A stretch of 48,021 bases of DNA from Moraxella atlantae NBRC 14588 (GCF_001591265.1 NZ_BCUL01000012.1:1-48021); one strand, 5' to 3'; counted from the first letter of the stretch, positions 8,677 to 17,577 are shown. Notes: a model not told the origin generated them from the sequence alone. Program-made: numbers and translations.

Positions 8677-9419
8677 AACTTAATCTACTGATTGCGCCTG
8701 ATTTTGCCCCTGAGCGTTTTGCTGGCTGGCACATGCTCAACACCTTGCTACAAAAACGCGCTGACATGCATATTCATCTACTCACACCTGCCTCAGCGCA
8801 AGAGCAAAGCGAACAAATCGCGGCACAAGATGTCGCTATCGTGTATGCCAACCCATTTGATGCCGCGGCGATGATTCGTGATCACGGCTATGTGGCAGTG
8901 GCACGTCCAAAAGGCAAATCGGATGAAATGGTCATCAGTGCCAAAGCCGATGGCGCAATCCAAACCCTAGAGGACTTAAAACCGGGCTGCACCATTGCGA
9001 TGGCAGACAACCGAGACGTAAAATTGATCGGGTTACGTTTGCTTGAAGCCGTTGATTTGACCGAAAATGACATCGAATGGCACATCACTGAGACCTACCA
9101 AGCCGCCGCGCGTGAGCTGATTCAAGGCAAAGCCGATGCTGGGTTTTTCCTATCAGAAGTCTATCACACCCTGTCACGCCTGACGCTGTCACAAATGCAG
9201 ATCTTGATCGAAAGTGACCTAAGCGATATCACCCACGTGGTACTGATCAAATCTGATTTTGCTGAGCATCAAAAATTTGTCGATGCGCTGCTGGCATTGG
9301 GTCAAAGCAGCGAAGGGCAAGACGTGCTAAAAGAACTTGGCATGCCCGAAGGTTTTGAAGCCATGAGCGAAGAAGACGGCGAATTTATGATTGATTTGAT
9401 GGATACGTTGATGGACTAA
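8673..9419 (+). CDS. Cytoplasmic periplasmic-binding-protein-like protein (PhnD/NMT1-type fold)
   Basis: 248 residues resembling the substrate-binding proteins of phosphate/phosphonate or thiamine-precursor ABC transporters: an N-terminal strand MKLNLLIAPDF, AIVYANPFDAAAMI near 54-69, LEDLKPGCTIAMADNRDVK near 99-117 and ELIQGKADAGFFLSEVYH near 144-161. It lacks any signal peptide or lipobox and no permease or ATPase gene is near, so it probably works in the cytoplasm as a ligand sensor. A strong GGAGGA site lies within the end of the PAS gene and the starts overlap (ATGA), so PAS and this protein should be made in fixed ratio. The acidic C-terminus is methionine-rich. Ligand unknown. Confidence 0.75.
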   Translation: MKLNLLIAPDFAPERFAGWHMLNTLLQKRADMHIHLLTPASAQEQSEQIAAQDVAIVYANPFDAAAMIRDHGYVAVARPKGKSDEMVISAKADGAIQTLEDLKPGCTIAMADNRDVKLIGLRLLEAVDLTENDIEWHITETYQAAARELIQGKADAGFFLSEVYHTLSRLTLSQMQILIESDLSDITHVVLIKSDFAEHQKFVDALLALGQSSEGQDVLKELGMPEGFEAMSEEDGEFMIDLMDTLMD

Positions 9420-9786
9420 GCAACATTGGCTTGGTAATCATACATAACAATGAAGAAAAACGTCGGCATACGCTGGCGTTTTTATTTTGCTATGTATGGG
9501 AACAATGGATCTGCCAAGCACGATAAGGCAAGCTTAGCGTGTAATACGCTTTGACGAGGTGCTGCGCGGTTAGACGGTTGCAAATTTATGATTGATTGCC
9601 GAATTTTATAGATAAGCTTGCTTGCAGTCAGCCTTGTATCATGGTTAAATGTTAAAAAAATCCATTGTGTTGCGCTGTTGTTGCTTTGCTTGATCGTGTT
9701 GGATGACGCGCCCTAGCAAGCAAGATTGGCAAATCATACGACACCCAGCAAGCAATGGTACCCAACGAGTTGAGCAAGGACTTTGC
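9420..9786. other. Intergenic region after the roadblock-PAS-PBP operon
   Basis: About 367 bp. It begins with a terminator-like hairpin (9456-9485). The rest is AT-rich toward the downstream gene and holds no supported gene. No convincing promoter hexamer pair was found. Confidence 0.45.
9456..9485 (+). terminator. Terminator-like hairpin after the PBP-like gene
   Basis: AAAAACGTCGGC pairs with GCTGGCGTTTTT (two G-U type mismatches) around an ATAC loop, followed by TATTTT. It would separate the first three-gene operon from the following four genes. Confidence 0.7.
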
Positions 9787-10509
9787 ATGTATTCTGTCAC
9801 CACGCCAAGCCGCAAAACCCATCTAAAACATTGGCTGCATTATCGCTTAAATAGCCGTCGTATCCTAAGCCAGCCCAGCAACATAGACTTGCACACCAGC
9901 CGTATCGTGACAGCACTCGAACTTGATGAAGTCGAGCCGCTACAAGGCGCGCTGACCGATATGTTCTATGGCTGCTGGTATGATGTCCCGTTTTTTGGGC
10001 AGCGGATCTTGCAGCAGGTTGAGCACAAGCTCAACGCCAAAACCTTGGCAGGCTTTCAGCGTTGTGTGGATAGCGTCGATTATATGTTTAGTATCAGCGA
10101 GCTTGCCACACGTTGGAGTGTGCTGGTCATGCCATCGATGCACGCTTATCAGCATCAGCTGCGTATTTCGATTGATGACTCACGCGCGGTTGCCCATCAG
10201 ACGATTGCCATTTTGCTTGATCTGCTAGAAGAGCTTGAAGAGGGTGCAGATGAAGACGAAATCCAAGCAGAAATCAAAGCAGTTGAGCAAGAATTTTTTA
10301 CCCATTGCGTAACCTGTGATGACCGCATGGCATTTTTTATCGTGTGGTGGGAGCTTGCCAAGAAAAAATGGGCATTTCATGAAGGCTGGCGCGTATGCCG
10401 CCAACGCTTTGAAAAACAGCCCTTGATCAACGAACAAATGCAGCTACCCAGCAGCGATCACCAAGTGTTGCCTACCGCGAAATCATTCGACTCAGTGCAG
10501 GCACAGTGA
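9787..10509 (+). CDS. Orphan soluble protein of the roadblock/GTPase island
   Basis: 240 residues, not recognised. No signal peptide or membrane helix. The N-terminus is basic (THLKHWLHYRLNSRR). The middle is predicted mostly helical and includes an acidic stretch LLEELEEGADEDEIQAE. Near the C-terminus are two closely spaced cysteines (CVTCDD) and an aromatic-rich helix (FFIVWWELAKKKWAFHEGW). The ATG at 9787 is preferred because AAGGA lies 6 nt upstream; an in-frame ATG at 9703 has no such site. It sits between the PBP-like gene and the receiver-like gene on the same strand, so it is probably part of the same system. Function cannot be given. Confidence 0.7.
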   Translation: MYSVTTPSRKTHLKHWLHYRLNSRRILSQPSNIDLHTSRIVTALELDEVEPLQGALTDMFYGCWYDVPFFGQRILQQVEHKLNAKTLAGFQRCVDSVDYMFSISELATRWSVLVMPSMHAYQHQLRISIDDSRAVAHQTIAILLDLLEELEEGADEDEIQAEIKAVEQEFFTHCVTCDDRMAFFIVWWELAKKKWAFHEGWRVCRQRFEKQPLINEQMQLPSSDHQVLPTAKSFDSVQAQ

Positions 10510-10612
10510 GCGTGTTGCTGTATTGGTTGGCTAACTGAGTTGAGTTAATTAACTAAGCCGCAATTTGCTGGGCGTGCTTAGCTGTATAAAAATTTTTGGT
10601 GTTTAAAGCTGT

Positions 10613-11878
10613 ATGACGATGACCGCAATTGTAGTAATTGGTTTTACCCCGCCGCAAAGCTATGCCATTGAAATGTTGGCACAGATGACGGCAACACAGT
10701 TTGATGTAATCACTGTCGCGCGCCACAGCCAACGCGGTGCTGCGATTGATCTTGCCGACGCGGTGACACGCCACAACGCACAAGGCGTAGTGATCGATAT
10801 TGAAGGCGCAGCATTGTCAGCAGATGTGCTGCACGATGCGGTACAAGCAGCGCAGCGGCTATTGCGACGCCCTGCGGTTTTGGTGACGCGGCAAGTGGTG
10901 GCAGCGCAAGCGGTGGCAGCAGACCAATATTGGCTAAGCGCGCCTTATAACCGTGAGCAAATGACCCAAGCATTACAATGGCTCAAAGACACTATTGCTA
11001 AAACGCCGCAGTCAGCACAACCGCTGGTGGCACCACAATCAGCACAACAGACCGCCAACTTAACAATACCGTCCCGTGCAGCAACATCCAAAACTTCATC
11101 TGCCGTATCTGGCCAACCTGCGCCCGATGCTAGGCAGCGTGAGCAAGTGTTTGATATTTTGGCACGAACGTTTGCCGATTTGACACAAACAGGGTTGTTT
11201 GCACTTGCCAAACAATTACAGCTGTTAAGCGGCTATGCGTGCGTAACCATCAACGGGCAGCCGATGTATATCAATGCCGATGAGCACAGCGCAATCGCAA
11301 ACCGCATTGAGCGCATGATTGATCATTTCATCGTGGGGCAAGCATTGGGCAGTGACAGCTTTGATCTTAAGCCTATCAGCAAAGATGACTACCAAGCCGC
11401 CACCGCACCGCTATTGGCGCAAGGTCAGCAAAAAATTGCCGTCAGCCAAATACTGTGGCGCGTGGGGCTAGAGGTATTGCGCCGTGGTGATTACACCCAA
11501 ACGCACCACTTGCGCTTTGTGGCAAAACAAATGCCCAATTTTGGCACGACAAGTTTTGTCCCAAGTTATGTTATGCCGTTAATCGCCAGTTGTTTGGGGC
11601 GCGCGCGTAGCTTAACGGATTTGCAAGGTTTGTTTGGCAATTTGACGGTCAGGCAAATCAATCAAGTTTTGATCTTGCTTGCGCTAACGGGCAATATACA
11701 AGCCGAACCATTGATTGTCAGCTATCAACAAGCTGCATCTAACAACGTGACCGTGCAGATTGCACCTAACAGTACCCAAGCGGCAAGCCAGCGAGATGGA
11801 CAAAACCAAGGTATTCAACAAGCAAGCGAAAGTGGCTTTTTAAAACGTTTTTTGGGACGCTTGGGTGTCAAATTCTAA
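10613..11878 (+). CDS. Receiver-like plus winged-helix-like orphan protein
   Basis: 421 residues, not assigned to a known family. Residues 1-125 show the alternating strand/helix pattern of a response-regulator receiver (TAIVVIGF, FDVITVAR, GVVIDIEG, PAVLVTR, then YWLSAPYNREQMTQAL), but the usual acidic pocket and conserved Lys are not evident, so it may be phosphorylation-independent. A Ser/Thr/Ala/Gln-rich linker spans about 130-180. The C-terminal half is helical, with a segment RSLTDLQGLFGNLTVRQINQ ending in LLALTGNI that looks like a winged helix, comparable to DUF742 or DUF4388 proteins of GTPase modules. The start at 10613 lacks a clear ribosome binding site; ATG 10619 is an alternative. 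Confidence 0.72.
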   Translation: MTMTAIVVIGFTPPQSYAIEMLAQMTATQFDVITVARHSQRGAAIDLADAVTRHNAQGVVIDIEGAALSADVLHDAVQAAQRLLRRPAVLVTRQVVAAQAVAADQYWLSAPYNREQMTQALQWLKDTIAKTPQSAQPLVAPQSAQQTANLTIPSRAATSKTSSAVSGQPAPDARQREQVFDILARTFADLTQTGLFALAKQLQLLSGYACVTINGQPMYINADEHSAIANRIERMIDHFIVGQALGSDSFDLKPISKDDYQAATAPLLAQGQQKIAVSQILWRVGLEVLRRGDYTQTHHLRFVAKQMPNFGTTSFVPSYVMPLIASCLGRARSLTDLQGLFGNLTVRQINQVLILLALTGNIQAEPLIVSYQQAASNNVTVQIAPNSTQAASQRDGQNQGIQQASESGFLKRFLGRLGVKF

Positions 11879-12032
11879 CCGATAAAGCACGCGCGTTTGG
11901 CGCAGTTGAGCCCAATCGGGCAAAAAAAATTTTGCCGTTATTGGCAATTTATAATCGCAGCATGCCTTTTGCCAGCTTATCTAAGCGTGGATGATGACAA
12001 AATAGGCAAAAATAAAAATTTAGGAAAATGAT

Positions 12033-12569
12033 ATGTCAGCCGAGCAAACAGGGGTTTATAAAATCATTTTTGCAGGGCCTGTGGGTGCAGGCAAGACCGA
12101 GGCAATTCGCTCATTGTCGGATAAGCCTGTTGTGACGACCGAAGAAGTCGCCAGCGATGGTACCAAGTTACTCAAAAAAAATACCACCGTGGCGATGGAT
12201 TACGGTATCATGAAGCTTGCCACAGGTGAGCAGGTACGGCTGTATGGCACGCCTGGGCAAAAACGCTTTGATTTTATGTGGGAAATTTTGAGCGAAAATG
12301 CCTTAGGGCTGGTACTATTACTCAATGCCACCTATGCCGATCCTGTGCAAGATTTGCACGATTATATGCAAAGCTTTTTGCCACTGATTAAAAGTAGCAG
12401 TATGGTGGTTGGTGTCACGCACAGCGAACAGATGCCATGGGATTTACACCAACGTTTATCAGATGCGTTGGCGGCGCAGGATTTGCCTGCGATTGTCATG
12501 CCTGTTGATGCCCGTAACAAAGAACAAATGACCCAGCTAGTTACCACGTTGGTGTATGCCATCATTTAA
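12033..12569 (+). CDS. Small Ras-like GTPase (MglA/CvnD-like)
   Basis: 178 residues, a single G domain. G1 is GPVGAGKT (15-22); switch I is TTVAMDYG (51-58); the G3/switch II region is LYGTPGQKRFDFMW (70-83), the GTPGQ form seen in CvnD/conservon GTPases rather than the DxxG of Ras. The G4 base-specificity motif, normally NKxD or NRFD, is replaced by THSE (129-132), so nucleotide preference may differ. The C-terminus has no lipidation signal. AGGA at 12022-12025 supports the start. Roadblock proteins are the usual partners and one is encoded upstream in this island. Expected to act as a cytoplasmic on/off switch; GTP hydrolysis is not proven by sequence. Confidence 0.88.
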   Translation: MSAEQTGVYKIIFAGPVGAGKTEAIRSLSDKPVVTTEEVASDGTKLLKKNTTVAMDYGIMKLATGEQVRLYGTPGQKRFDFMWEILSENALGLVLLLNATYADPVQDLHDYMQSFLPLIKSSSMVVGVTHSEQMPWDLHQRLSDALAAQDLPAIVMPVDARNKEQMTQLVTTLVYAII

Positions 12570-12716
12570 CAAATGGCATGCCTATATTGAGTCATGCACC
12601 GAGCATCGCGCGGTAACATTTCACGCTAACCATTCATCGTTACTAAGTTAGAGATTCACTAAGCCAGAAATTATTTAGCGCCGCCCAATTCAAAGTTAGA
12701 CAAAGGATGACATGCG

Positions 12717-13373
12717 ATGGCAGACTTAGACAATAACTACGTGATTCTCACGCCTGCAGGCGTGCTACACAGTTTTTCAAGCGTTGAACCCAACGAGCAA
12801 CAACAGGCATTGCAAGACATGCTCGCGCCCGAGCAGACTATGACCGCTCAAGGCTGGAGTGATCGCCACAGTGAGTTGTGGCTCGATATGTTTATTGAAG
12901 AAGGCTGGGTTGAGCTTTTAGAAAAGCCACTGCTTGCCCCACAAGTGCAGCTAGATAACTTCTTGCGCTATGTATCGGCAAGCTTGTCGGGCAGCCGTCG
13001 GGTCACGATTGCCTCAGATGAAGGCTTTTGTTTGGCAAAAATGGGCTTCACCGAGCAAGAAGCCGAAACACTGTGCGTGGCAGCGGCAGATTTTTATGAG
13101 TTTTTGCAGCGTCAGCAAAAACGCGGCTGGGCAGTACATGGGCATGCCGTGTCGTTTTTTTCAAGCATTGATATGCTGATGCCCAACACCAGTTTTATTT
13201 TCTTGTGGATTGATGGTCGCGGCTATTGGCTGATCATCGAGGATGAGCCATTGCTCAATAACCGCGCGTTTGTTGAGTTGGTCTGGGGTATCAAATCAAC
13301 GGGTGAGCGTTTCAAGCTACGCGCCGAGGAAGCTGCCGCACTTGAGAATAACAGCGAATCAACCCTCAGCTAA
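12717..13373 (+). CDS. Hypothetical protein, possible divergent roadblock fold
   Basis: 218 residues, not recognised with confidence. No signal peptide or membrane helix. Residues about 95-200 run RRVTIASDEGFCLAKMGF, then a helix EAETLCVAAADFYEFLQ, then strands FIFLWIDGRGYWLIIED and a final helix. That order (strand, SDG-like turn, helix, strands, helix) resembles roadblock/LC7 domains, so it could be a second partner for the adjacent GTPase; this is an inference from pattern only. The start at 12717 follows AAGGA (12703-12707) by 9 nt. It ends the island, 26 bp from the convergent fkpB gene. Confidence 0.65.
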   Translation: MADLDNNYVILTPAGVLHSFSSVEPNEQQQALQDMLAPEQTMTAQGWSDRHSELWLDMFIEEGWVELLEKPLLAPQVQLDNFLRYVSASLSGSRRVTIASDEGFCLAKMGFTEQEAETLCVAAADFYEFLQRQQKRGWAVHGHAVSFFSSIDMLMPNTSFIFLWIDGRGYWLIIEDEPLLNNRAFVELVWGIKSTGERFKLRAEEAAALENNSESTLS

Positions 13374-13399
13374 CACCAGCACAAGATCAAAAGCCGATA

Positions 13400-13891
13400 T
13401 TAAGCCAACGTCACCGCCTGTCGATCAGGCGGTATGACCTTAAAGATTTGCACCTTAAACAGCACATTTTGCCCCGCCAATGGGTGGTTAAAATCCACCT
13501 CAATGTCATCATCGGACACATGGCTGACCACACCTGCTAGGGTGGTTCTGCTTTTATCCTCAAATTCAACCAGCATACCGACTTGTGGCATACCGCCTGC
13601 ACGGGCAAACTGCACAGGGCTAAAGTGCTGCACGTTATCGGCATTCCACTGCCCAAACGCTTCATCGGGTGATAGATGCGCGGTGCGTGTGTCACCTGCG
13701 GTTAGGTTCATCAACACCTTTTCAAACCCTTCTAGCAAATTGCCATCGCCAATGACCAAAGTGACAGGCTTAGGGCGGTTATAGGTTGAGTCTATCAGCG
13801 TACCGTTTTCTAGGCTGACTTCAAAATGTAGCTCAACTTGGCTGCCGTGGGTGATGCGTGTGTGTTCATTGGGTAAAATGATATTGTCCAT
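13400..13891 (-). CDS. fkpB: FKBP-type peptidyl-prolyl isomerase, SlpA/FkpB type
   Basis: Cytoplasmic prolyl cis-trans isomerase and chaperone, 163 residues. The interrupted FKBP domain is visible as GSQVELHFEVSLENGTLIDST and IGDGNLLEGFEKVLMNLTAGD, with the chaperone 'insert-in-flap' region about 70-130 (LSPDEAFG, VQFARAGG). Lower conservation of active-site aromatics is normal for SlpA. AAGG 6 nt before the ATG supports the start. Last gene of the ribF-ileS-lspA-fkpB cluster, the usual position; ispH, often next, is absent here. A perfect hairpin (13414-13432) lies inside its final codons. Confidence 0.93.
   Translation of the reverse strand: MDNIILPNEHTRITHGSQVELHFEVSLENGTLIDSTYNRPKPVTLVIGDGNLLEGFEKVLMNLTAGDTRTAHLSPDEAFGQWNADNVQHFSPVQFARAGGMPQVGMLVEFEDKSRTTLAGVVSHVSDDDIEVDFNHPLAGQNVLFKVQIFKVIPPDRQAVTLA
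13414..13432. repeat. Perfect GC-rich hairpin at the 3' end of fkpB
   Basis: CCGCCTG-TCGAT-CAGGCGG forms a 7-bp stem with a 5-nt loop, inside the last codons of fkpB and 40 nt from the stop of the convergent orphan gene. No T-run follows on either strand, so it is not a standard terminator but may stabilise 3' ends. Confidence 0.45.
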
Positions 13892-13945
13892 CGTGTACCT
13901 TGTTTAGGTAGGTTTACTTTCGATCATCGGGCAAATGGCTGACGC

Positions 13946-14518
13946 CTAAACCACCGCTGCTTTGCGCCGATTTTCCAAAAACAACGTATCCAACAAAATC
14001 AACGCCACACCGCCACAGATCGCCATATCTGCCCCATTAAAAATCGGATAATTCCACACGTCGGCGTAATGCACATGGATAAAGTCAATCACATGCCCGT
14101 AGCGAATGCGGTCAATGACATTGCCAAGCGCACCACCCATCACCCACGCCAAGCCCAGCGACAACCAATGCGCTTGCCGTGGCACGCGACGCAAATACAC
14201 CGCGATCGCCGTTGCTACCGCCAATGCCAACACGCTAAAAAATACGATTTGCCAACCGCCTTTATCCGCCAAAAAACTAAACGCCGCGCCTTTGTTGTAA
14301 GCAAGCGTCCAGTTTAGTACAGGTGGAATAACAGGATGGCTTTCATACAGCGTATAATGCCGCACAAAATATTGTTTGGTTAATTGGTCAATCACAATCG
14401 TCAGCAATGCCATTGCATACCAACGCCACGCTGCCTTGCCATTGACGGGCAACACAGGTGGAGTAGAGGTTGGCGGTACAGTTGCTGGGGTGTTTGCAGA
14501 GGGCGGCAAATTAGGCAT
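13946..14518 (-). CDS. lspA: Lipoprotein signal peptidase II
   Basis: Inner-membrane aspartyl protease that removes signal peptides from prolipoproteins. 190 residues. Four membrane segments are visible (about 33-48, 90-109, 117-133, 164-182). Catalytic aspartates are D136 in GNVIDR and D164 in [15 protein letters not shown] at 42-48 and NKGAAFSFL at 75-83 are also typical. The ATG at 14518 overlaps the ileS stop by 8 nt, consistent with translational coupling. An unusual Pro/Thr-rich stretch of about 27 residues precedes the first membrane helix. It is the enzyme that would mature the lipoprotein at 39803-40660. Confidence 0.95.
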   Translation of the reverse strand: MPNLPPSANTPATVPPTSTPPVLPVNGKAAWRWYAMALLTIVIDQLTKQYFVRHYTLYESHPVIPPVLNWTLAYNKGAAFSFLADKGGWQIVFFSVLALAVATAIAVYLRRVPRQAHWLSLGLAWVMGGALGNVIDRIRYGHVIDFIHVHYADVWNYPIFNGADMAICGGVALILLDTLFLENRRKAAVV

Positions 14519-17441
14519 AATGGCGTACCTCACCTGAACCACTCGGCAAGTTGCTGACACAGCGTCCGCACAGCAGCGGATGGTGTGGATCACAGCCGAT
14601 ATCTTGGCGGATATGCCAGCAGCGCACGCATTTTTCGCCTTGTGCAGGTACAACAACCGCCGCTAAACGCGTATTATCATCAAGTGTGGTAACGTCGGGC
14701 GCAGGTTCGAGGGTATCTTGCACAAACTCATCAAACGGCAATACCTGTGCTTGGCTGGTGATAAGCACAAAGCGCAATTCATCACCCAGTTTTGCCAGTG
14801 CGTCAGCGGTCGCACCTTCGGTATATACGGTCACATCTGCCGATAGGTTGGCGTTGATGGTTTTTTGCTCACGCGCTTGCTCGATGGCTTTGTTAATCAC
14901 ATCTTTGGCCGTCACAATTCGCGCCCAATCCGCTGCCGTCAGGCTATCTTTGGTTTCAGCCACCTCAGGCAATACGTACCATGCTTGGGTAAAGATATAG
15001 CCCGAGGTACCTTTTAGCACTTGCCATGCCTCTTGGGCGGTAAATGACAAAATTGGCGCAATCCAACGTAACAGCGCGTGCGTAATGTGATAAATCGCGG
15101 TCTGTGCTGAACGTCTTGGCTGTCCGTCTGTTTTGGTCGTATATTGACGGTCTTTGATGATATCTAGATAAAAACCGCCCAAATCCTGTGCACAAAACGC
15201 CACAATCAGCTGACACACTTGGTGAAAGTCCATCGCCGTATAAGCTTCGCGAATACTGGCTTGCACATTTGCGGCACGGGTCAAAATATACTTGTCAAGG
15301 CTGACCAAATCATCGGTTGCCACGATGTCATTGGCAGGGTCAAAGTCATCGGTATTTGCCAACAAGAAGCGTACGGTGTTACGAATACGGCGATACATGT
15401 CGGTGGTGCGCTCAAAGCCTTGTTTAGACACCGCCATTTCATAACGATAATCGCTTGATGCCACCCACAGCCGCAAAATATCCACGCCAAATTTGCTGGC
15501 AATATCTTTTGGCTCAAAGCCTTTGGTATTGCCGCGCGATTTAGACAGCTTATAGCCGTTGGCATCGACGGTAAAACCGTGGGTCAAAACTTGCTTAAAC
15601 GGTGGGCGATTATAAATTGCCTCGCTAACAAGCAACGATGATTGGAACCAACCGCGGTGCTGGTCTGAGCCTTCAAGGTACAAATCAGCAGGGTTAGCCA
15701 GTTCGGGGCGCTGCGCCAACACAGTGAAGTTGGTCGAACCGGAATCAAACCAAACGTCTAGTGTATCGGTAGACTTGTGATAAATCGCCGCATCCTCACC
15801 GATGAATTCCTCAGCAGGTGTGTCAAACCACGCTTCCACGCCGCCTTGCTCGATTTTTTGTGCCACTTGCTCCATCAGCGCAAGCGTGTTGGGGTGCAAC
15901 TCGCCTGTATCTTGATGGACAAAAAACGCAATCGGCACCCCCCATGTACGTTGGCGCGAAATACACCAATCGGGGCGGTCATGCATCATTGCCTCGATAC
16001 GATTTTGTCCCCAATACGGTGTCCACACCACGTTAGGAATATCGCGCAGGGCTTGTTCGCGCAAGCCATTGACCTCAAGGTTAATAAACCATTGTGGGGT
16101 TGAGCGAAAAATAATCGGCGTTTTGTGTCGCCAGCAATGCGGATAACTGTGCGTGATGACATCGTGTTTTAACAAATGTCCACTTGCTTGCAACGCGGCG
16201 ATGATTTTTGGCTGTGCTTTATAAATGTGCTCGCCAACAAATACACGTGCATCGGGCAAGTACACGCCATTGCCTGCCACGGGGTTATCCATCGGCAAGC
16301 CAAATTTGAGCCCAACCAAATAGTCATCTGCACCGTGTGCAGGCGCGGTATGCACAAGTCCCGTACCGCTATCAGCGGTGACGTGTTCGCCTGTAATCAT
16401 CGGTACTTGACGCTCGGCAATGAGTGGATGTTGGGCGCGTAAGACAGTCAAATCCTCACCCTTGACGCTGGCAAGCACGCTGTATGCTTCTGCGCCAAAT
16501 ACCTTCATCAAGTGTGGGATCAAATCATACGCCACAATCACATGCTGTACTTGCGGCTCGGCGCGATCATCGGCATCGCTTGGGCGCGTCATTTGCACGA
16601 CCGAATATTCCAAATTCGCGCTAACTGTGATGGCTTGGTTGGCAGGCAGTGTCCACGGGGTGGTTGTCCAAATCACCGCTTGCAGTGCGCCTGTGATGTC
16701 AGCCGTTTGCGCCAAAGCCTCGCGATTGACGATATCAAACCCGACATAAATCGCGTCAGATTTTTTGTCCTCGTACTCAACCTCAGCCTCTGCCAACGCC
16801 GAACCACAGTCCAAGCACCAATTGACAGGTTTCATGCCACGGGTGATATGCCCGTTTTCATAAATCCGTGCCAGCGCACGCACGGTGTCCGCCTCTTGGC
16901 GAAAATTCATTGTCAAATATGGATGTTCCCAATCGCCTAGCACGCCCAAACGCTTAAAATCCGCCATCTGTAGCGCCACTTGGCTACGCGCATACTCGCG
17001 ACACGCGCCACGAAACTCGGTTGGCGTGACCAACGCACCGTTTTTGGCTTTGTCTTTGTGGGGATGCCCGACCTTACCAATCAGTGATTCTACCTTTTGC
17101 TCAATCGGTAGCCCGTGGCAATCCCAACCAGGCACATACGGCGCGTCATAGCCATCAAGTGTTTTGTATTTGACGATTAAGTCTTTAAGCACTTTATTGA
17201 CAACATGCCCTAAGTGAATTTGCCCGTTGGCATACGGTGGGCCATCGTGCAAGATATATTTTTCACAACCTTGACGGGCAGCGCGAATTTGTTGGTACAC
17301 ATCATCGGCTTGCCATTGCTCAAGCCATTTGGGTTCGCGCTTTGCCAAATCGCCACGCATCGGAAACGCGGTGTCGGCAAGATTGAGCGTGTCTTTGTAA
17401 TCGACTTCGCTAGAAGTGGGTTTGTTGGGCGTCTGGTTCAT
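14511..17441 (-). CDS. ileS: Isoleucyl-tRNA synthetase
   Basis: Charges tRNA-Ile in the cytoplasm. 976 residues, slightly longer than the 938-residue E. coli enzyme. The class I HIGH signature is HLGH at 76-79 and KMSKS is KLSKS at 631-635. The editing (CP1) domain lies between (TTPWTLPAN). A C-terminal zinc motif has Cys938, Cys941, Cys958 and Cys961, the bacterial 'type 1' form that is usually mupirocin-sensitive. A strong sigma70-like promoter and a leader hairpin lie just upstream, so ileS can be transcribed independently of ribF. It overlaps lspA by 8 nt. Confidence 0.97.
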   Translation of the reverse strand: MNQTPNKPTSSEVDYKDTLNLADTAFPMRGDLAKREPKWLEQWQADDVYQQIRAARQGCEKYILHDGPPYANGQIHLGHVVNKVLKDLIVKYKTLDGYDAPYVPGWDCHGLPIEQKVESLIGKVGHPHKDKAKNGALVTPTEFRGACREYARSQVALQMADFKRLGVLGDWEHPYLTMNFRQEADTVRALARIYENGHITRGMKPVNWCLDCGSALAEAEVEYEDKKSDAIYVGFDIVNREALAQTADITGALQAVIWTTTPWTLPANQAITVSANLEYSVVQMTRPSDADDRAEPQVQHVIVAYDLIPHLMKVFGAEAYSVLASVKGEDLTVLRAQHPLIAERQVPMITGEHVTADSGTGLVHTAPAHGADDYLVGLKFGLPMDNPVAGNGVYLPDARVFVGEHIYKAQPKIIAALQASGHLLKHDVITHSYPHCWRHKTPIIFRSTPQWFINLEVNGLREQALRDIPNVVWTPYWGQNRIEAMMHDRPDWCISRQRTWGVPIAFFVHQDTGELHPNTLALMEQVAQKIEQGGVEAWFDTPAEEFIGEDAAIYHKSTDTLDVWFDSGSTNFTVLAQRPELANPADLYLEGSDQHRGWFQSSLLVSEAIYNRPPFKQVLTHGFTVDANGYKLSKSRGNTKGFEPKDIASKFGVDILRLWVASSDYRYEMAVSKQGFERTTDMYRRIRNTVRFLLANTDDFDPANDIVATDDLVSLDKYILTRAANVQASIREAYTAMDFHQVCQLIVAFCAQDLGGFYLDIIKDRQYTTKTDGQPRRSAQTAIYHITHALLRWIAPILSFTAQEAWQVLKGTSGYIFTQAWYVLPEVAETKDSLTAADWARIVTAKDVINKAIEQAREQKTINANLSADVTVYTEGATADALAKLGDELRFVLITSQAQVLPFDEFVQDTLEPAPDVTTLDDNTRLAAVVVPAQGEKCVRCWHIRQDIGCDPHHPLLCGRCVSNLPSGSGEVRHYA

Positions 17442-17497
17442 TACAGGTTATAGCCTTATTGCATTTTTTAAAAATTAAATCGCTAACAAACTTGCTA

Positions 17498-17519
17498 CAC
17501 GGTCGCCATCTTGACCGTG
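17498..17519 (-). promoter_or_regulatory. Leader hairpin of ileS
   Basis: CACGGTC and GACCGTG form a perfect 7-bp stem with an 8-nt loop, about 20-40 nt into the predicted ileS transcript. No T-run follows, so it is not a plain terminator; it could be a stability or translational control element. Confidence 0.45.
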
Positions 17520-17544
17520 CGATAAAAATAAGTGATAACCAGTT

Positions 17545-17573
17545 ATTATAGGCTAATTTGATAAGACTGGCAA
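17545..17573 (-). promoter_or_regulatory. Sigma70-type promoter of ileS-lspA-fkpB
   Basis: On the minus strand TTGCCA (17568-17573), a 17-bp spacer and TATAAT (17545-17550): 5/6 and 6/6 matches to consensus. It lies just downstream of the ribF stop and implies a leader of about 97 nt. Confidence 0.8.
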
Positions 17574-17577
17574 AAAT

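Noticed and set aside
8673-9419. ABC transporter substrate-binding protein in the transport sense
   Set aside because: No signal peptide or lipobox and no permease or ATPase gene nearby; the fold similarity fits a cytoplasmic sensor better.
14551-15000. Long reading frames on the opposite strand of ileS, hflX, cyd and the barrel gene
   Set aside because: They are mirror frames of conserved genes, without ribosome binding sites or recognisable domains.
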